Part shown: piece after piece, positions 53,191 through 57,149 of the stretch | Layout: every line of letters starts with the position of its first letter | Numbering within the stretch: the first letter of the stretch is position 1 | Source: Paludibacteraceae bacterium | GTDB taxonomy: Bacteria > Bacteroidota > Bacteroidia > Bacteroidales > Paludibacteraceae | Length of the DNA stretch: 57,149 nt | Assembly (NCBI GenBank): GCA_017649925.1 | Contig: JAGCFX010000080.1 | Coordinates: forward strand, 1 to 57,149 | Reading direction: 5' to 3' | Made by a program: the position numbers and the translations under genes | Notes under the pieces: generated by a model | The model's database searches: none | What the model saw: only the letters and a program-made list of their open reading frames with translations | Told to the model about the DNA's origin: nothing

Positions 53191-54555
53191 ATGACGCAAT
53201 CGATTAACGAACAATGGGCTCTATGTCAGACCATACTGGCTGACAACCTAACGAGCAGTGCTTACCAGACGTGGTTCGCACCCATCGTTCCGTTACAGTT
53301 CGAGAACGGCATTCTTGTTCTTCAGGTCAAATCACAATTCGTAGCGGAGTATATAGAGGAGAATTATATACCTCTCCTCTCCTCCGCTATTTTGAGAGTC
53401 TTCGGCCAGGGCACCAAACTCGAATACCGTGTCCTCATCGATTCCACTTCCGGTGCCGGAACTATGATTCCTTCTACGGCTTCACCTGCGCCGCAACCGA
53501 TCGCTAACATGCCGAGGCCGGTTGCTAACTTCGATACCCAACTCAATTCATTTTATACCTTCGATTCATTTGTCTGCGGCGAACCTAACAAACTCGCTCG
53601 CACGGCCGGTGTGGCTATTGCTAAGCAACCCGGAAGCACAGCTTTCAACCCGCTCTTCATCTATGGTGGCAGCGGAGTAGGGAAGACGCACCTCGCAAAT
53701 GCAATCGGCAACCAGACACGCGCGCTCAACCCGCTCGCAAGAGTATTATACGTGAGCGCAAACACTTTCAAACTGCAATACCAGGATGCTGCGCTCAACA
53801 ACAGAATACCCGACTTCCTCAATTTCTATCAGTCGGTAGATGTGCTGATCGTGGATGATATCCAGTATTTCGCAGGACTCAAAGGTACGCAGGATACCTT
53901 CTTCCACATCTTCAACTATCTGTTGCAGAGCCGCAAACAACTCATCTTCACTTCCGATCGCGCGCCGATAGAACTCAAGGATATCGAGCAGCGACTCCTC
54001 ACCCGTTTCAAATACGGACTGACGGCTGAGATCAAGCGACCGGACTATGAGTTGCGTAAGAATATCCTGCTCAATAAGATGCGCCGCGATGGTATCACGC
54101 TCTCCGAAGATGTGGTGAACTTCATCGCCAATAATGTCCGTGATTCGGTTCGTGACCTTGAAGGTATCCTCGCTTCGCTTCTCGCGCATAGTACGCTTAC
54201 CGACCGGGATATTGACTTGCAGTTGGCGGAAGAAGTGGTACGTCGTATCGTCGCTATCCAACCCAAACAGACAACGGTTGGAGAAGTCATCAGTGCGGTA
54301 GCAGAGTATTACAACCTGTCGGAGAAACAGATCATTGCGCAGAGCCGTTCACGCGAGAACGCGCACGCGCGTCACGTCATCGCTTATATCTCCAAGGAAC
54401 TCACTGAGAGTTCACTCACCGAGATCGGCTTTAAGATGGGCCGCCGCACGCATGCCACTGTTCTCCATTCCATCACGTATATCAAAGAGCAGATGGAGTT
54501 CGACGCTGCACTCCGGCAGCAAGTCGCCCAAATCGAATCTGCATTACAGAAATAA
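53191..54555 (+). CDS. dnaA: Chromosomal replication initiator DnaA
   Basis: AAA+ initiator that binds DnaA boxes and opens oriC, 454 residues. Domain I at the N-terminus (YQTWFAPIVPLQFENGILVL) is followed by a short Pro/Ala linker (TASPAPQPIANMPRP). The AAA+ core has Walker A in FIYGGSGVGKTHLANAIGN, Walker B VLIVDDIQYFAG, sensor FTSDRAPIELKDIEQRLLTR and LRKNILLNKM. The DNA-binding domain IV ends ARHVIAYISKELTESSLTEI and GRRTHATVLHSI. It is transcribed alone between two terminators. The chromosomal origin may be near, but this cannot be shown from here. Confidence 0.97.
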   Translation: MTQSINEQWALCQTILADNLTSSAYQTWFAPIVPLQFENGILVLQVKSQFVAEYIEENYIPLLSSAILRVFGQGTKLEYRVLIDSTSGAGTMIPSTASPAPQPIANMPRPVANFDTQLNSFYTFDSFVCGEPNKLARTAGVAIAKQPGSTAFNPLFIYGGSGVGKTHLANAIGNQTRALNPLARVLYVSANTFKLQYQDAALNNRIPDFLNFYQSVDVLIVDDIQYFAGLKGTQDTFFHIFNYLLQSRKQLIFTSDRAPIELKDIEQRLLTRFKYGLTAEIKRPDYELRKNILLNKMRRDGITLSEDVVNFIANNVRDSVRDLEGILASLLAHSTLTDRDIDLQLAEEVVRRIVAIQPKQTTVGEVISAVAEYYNLSEKQIIAQSRSRENAHARHVIAYISKELTESSLTEIGFKMGRRTHATVLHSITYIKEQMEFDAALRQQVAQIESALQK

Positions 54556-54583
54556 AAAACGACACCCACTTGGATGTCGTTTT
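54556..54583. terminator. Bidirectional terminator between dnaA and groL
   Basis: AAAACGACA (54556-54564) pairs with TGTCGTTTT (54575-54583). Inside, CC (54566-54567) can pair with GG (54572-54573). The flanking A and T runs make it usable from both convergent genes, and it lies directly after the dnaA stop and 20 bases from the groL stop. Confidence 0.85.
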
Positions 54584-54602
54584 CTTATTAAACAACGGAT
54601 GA

Positions 54603-56515
<1,913 letters not shown>

Positions 56516-56558
56516 AGTATATCTGTTTTAAAATTGTTTTCTTTTCCGCCTTGTCTAT

Positions 56559-56574
56559 GACAATTCCCGTGCCA
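56559..56574 (-). promoter_or_regulatory. Candidate sigma-54-type promoter of groSL
   Basis: On the minus strand the sequence reads TGGCACGGGAATTGTC. It matches the -24 part of the sigma-54 consensus (TGGCACG, four bases, TTGCW) exactly, but the -12 GC is GT here. The implied start near 56546 leaves a leader of about 30 bases. No TAnnTTTG box is visible in this gap. Confidence 0.45.
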
Positions 56575-56586
56575 CGCTGCCACTTA

Positions 56587-56601
56587 CTGCCATTTTGGCA
56601 G
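56587..56601. promoter_or_regulatory. Palindrome CTGCCA-TTT-TGGCAG upstream of groS
   Basis: A perfect 6-3-6 inverted repeat 13 bases upstream of the candidate -24 box. On the minus strand three TGGCA units follow one another (in the palindrome, then TGGCAG, then TGGCAC of the promoter). It could bind an activator or repressor of the heat-shock unit. Confidence 0.45.
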
Positions 56602-56631
56602 AATAAACGCCTTCTTCCGACATTTTTGCAC

Positions 56632-56657
56632 AAAAAAAGCACTCGCTTAGGAGTGCT
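56632..56657 (-). terminator. Rho-independent terminator of hsp20
   Basis: On the minus strand AGCACTC (56657-56651) and GAGTGCT (56644-56638) form a seven-pair stem with a six-base loop, running into T7 (56638-56632). It lies 20 bases after the hsp20 stop. Confidence 0.85.
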
Positions 56658-56677
56658 CTGCATGGATACATGCTTTG

Positions 56678-57124
56678 TTATGAGATGGCGATTTGCCTAC
56701 CGGTCTTGCCTTCTTCGCGTTTGATCTTCGGCAACTCGATGGTCAAGATACCATCTTCGACTTTTGCGGCGATCTTCGCTTCATCCACATTGTCCGGCAG
56801 CGTGTACTTCTGCTCAAAGTTCGTGTAAGCAAACTCGCGTCTCAGATAGTGCTCATGTTTGTCTTCTTCCTTGTGCTCGAACTTGTTCTCGATGGCAACA
56901 CACAGGTTGTGGTCTTCATCGACATGTACGCGGCAGTACTCTTTCTTAACACCCGGAGCAGCTAACTCAACGGTATAACCGTTAGCGGTCTCCTTCACAT
57001 TTACTGAAGGTGCCACATTGCTGGCCGTGTTCAGCATGTCATTGTTCAAAAACTCGTCGAATACGGTGGGGAACCATCCGTTTGTCGGCAGCCAACTGTT
57101 TCTACGATAGATTGCAGGTTTCAT
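56678..57124 (-). CDS. Small heat-shock protein (Hsp20/alpha-crystallin)
   Basis: ATP-independent holdase of 148 residues. I chose the ATG at 57124 (MKPAIYRRNSWLPTNGWFP). The alpha-crystallin domain runs from about 40 (VAPSVNVKETANGYTVELAA) to 135, with APGVKKEYCRVHVDEDHNL, YLRREFAYTNFEQKYTLPDN and the closing VEDGILTIELPKIK. The C-terminal anchor IxI is GRQIAIS. It lies upstream of groSL on the same strand, separated by a terminator. Its promoter would lie largely beyond the right edge. Confidence 0.94.
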   Translation of the reverse strand: MKPAIYRRNSWLPTNGWFPTVFDEFLNNDMLNTASNVAPSVNVKETANGYTVELAAPGVKKEYCRVHVDEDHNLCVAIENKFEHKEEDKHEHYLRREFAYTNFEQKYTLPDNVDEAKIAAKVEDGILTIELPKIKREEGKTGRQIAIS

Positions 57125-57149
57125 AATTTTGTCCTCCAAATTTAGTTAA

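Noticed and set aside
56638-56657. AGCACTC...GAGTGCT arms between hsp20 and groS look like a CIRCE (HrcA) operator
   Set aside because: CIRCE has a nine-base spacer; here it is six. The stem lies 20 bases after the hsp20 stop and runs into seven T, so a terminator explains it fully.

Overview
The window comes from a member of the Bacteroidota, most likely an uncultured gut-type Bacteroidales. The promoters follow the Bacteroidota pattern (TTG, about 20 bases, TAnnTTTG). The proteins include a type IX secretion type B cargo, a CarboxypepD_reg/TonB-dependent receptor paired with a DUF5689 lipoprotein, a GSCFA protein and DUF1573. Almost all of the DNA is coding, genes commonly overlap by 1 to 30 bases, and Shine-Dalgarno sites are not obvious. 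I saw no rRNA, tRNA, CRISPR array, insertion sequence or prophage.

Layout. 1-5757 (+): pheS (cut by the left edge), ffh, folD, prfA, a DUF4377-like lipoprotein, rsmE and a PAP2 phosphatase, tightly packed. 5651-8113: a small secreted Spy-like protein on the minus strand, then a LolC/E-type permease and a GSCFA protein (+). 8157-15339 (-): valS and a 1481-residue secreted protein of Ig-like repeats. 15718-23489 (+): nitroreductase, pdxA, alaS, GtrA-like, guanine deaminase, lipoate ligase-like, aminotransferase. 23490-24778 (-): rsmD and a membrane-anchored protein. 24887-35399 (+): a short RelA/SpoT homologue, recR, a membrane protein, HAD and GNAT enzymes, a biotin-dependent carboxyltransferase, serC, serA, a T9SS cargo and an M3 peptidase. 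35377-50569 (-): an amidase-like secreted protein, then nine genes from rel down to folK. 50742-54555 (+): a cell-wall amidase, an MCE protein and dnaA. 54603-57124 (-): groL, groS and an hsp20.

How the genes fit together. Translation (pheS, valS, alaS, asnS, prfA, ffh, rsmE, rsmD), replication and repair (dnaA, dnaB, recR), folate and PLP or serine biosynthesis (folD, folK, pdxA, serC, serA), the stringent response (two RSH proteins), protein folding (groESL, hsp20) and the cell envelope are interleaved in long transcription units. Seven of nine sigma-A-type promoters share an extended upstream box, TTGCRYATNT.

The most unusual items are these. A perfect 44-bp repeat is shared between the valS coding sequence and an intergenic gap 19 kb away, with a diverged third copy after alaS. 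A RelA/SpoT protein has lost almost all of its hydrolase domain and its ACT domain, while a complete Rel lies 24 kb away. A terminator hairpin carries the next gene's -33 box. A sigma-54-like promoter with TGGCA repeats precedes groES. Five 11-bp units lie in tandem inside the amidase gene.
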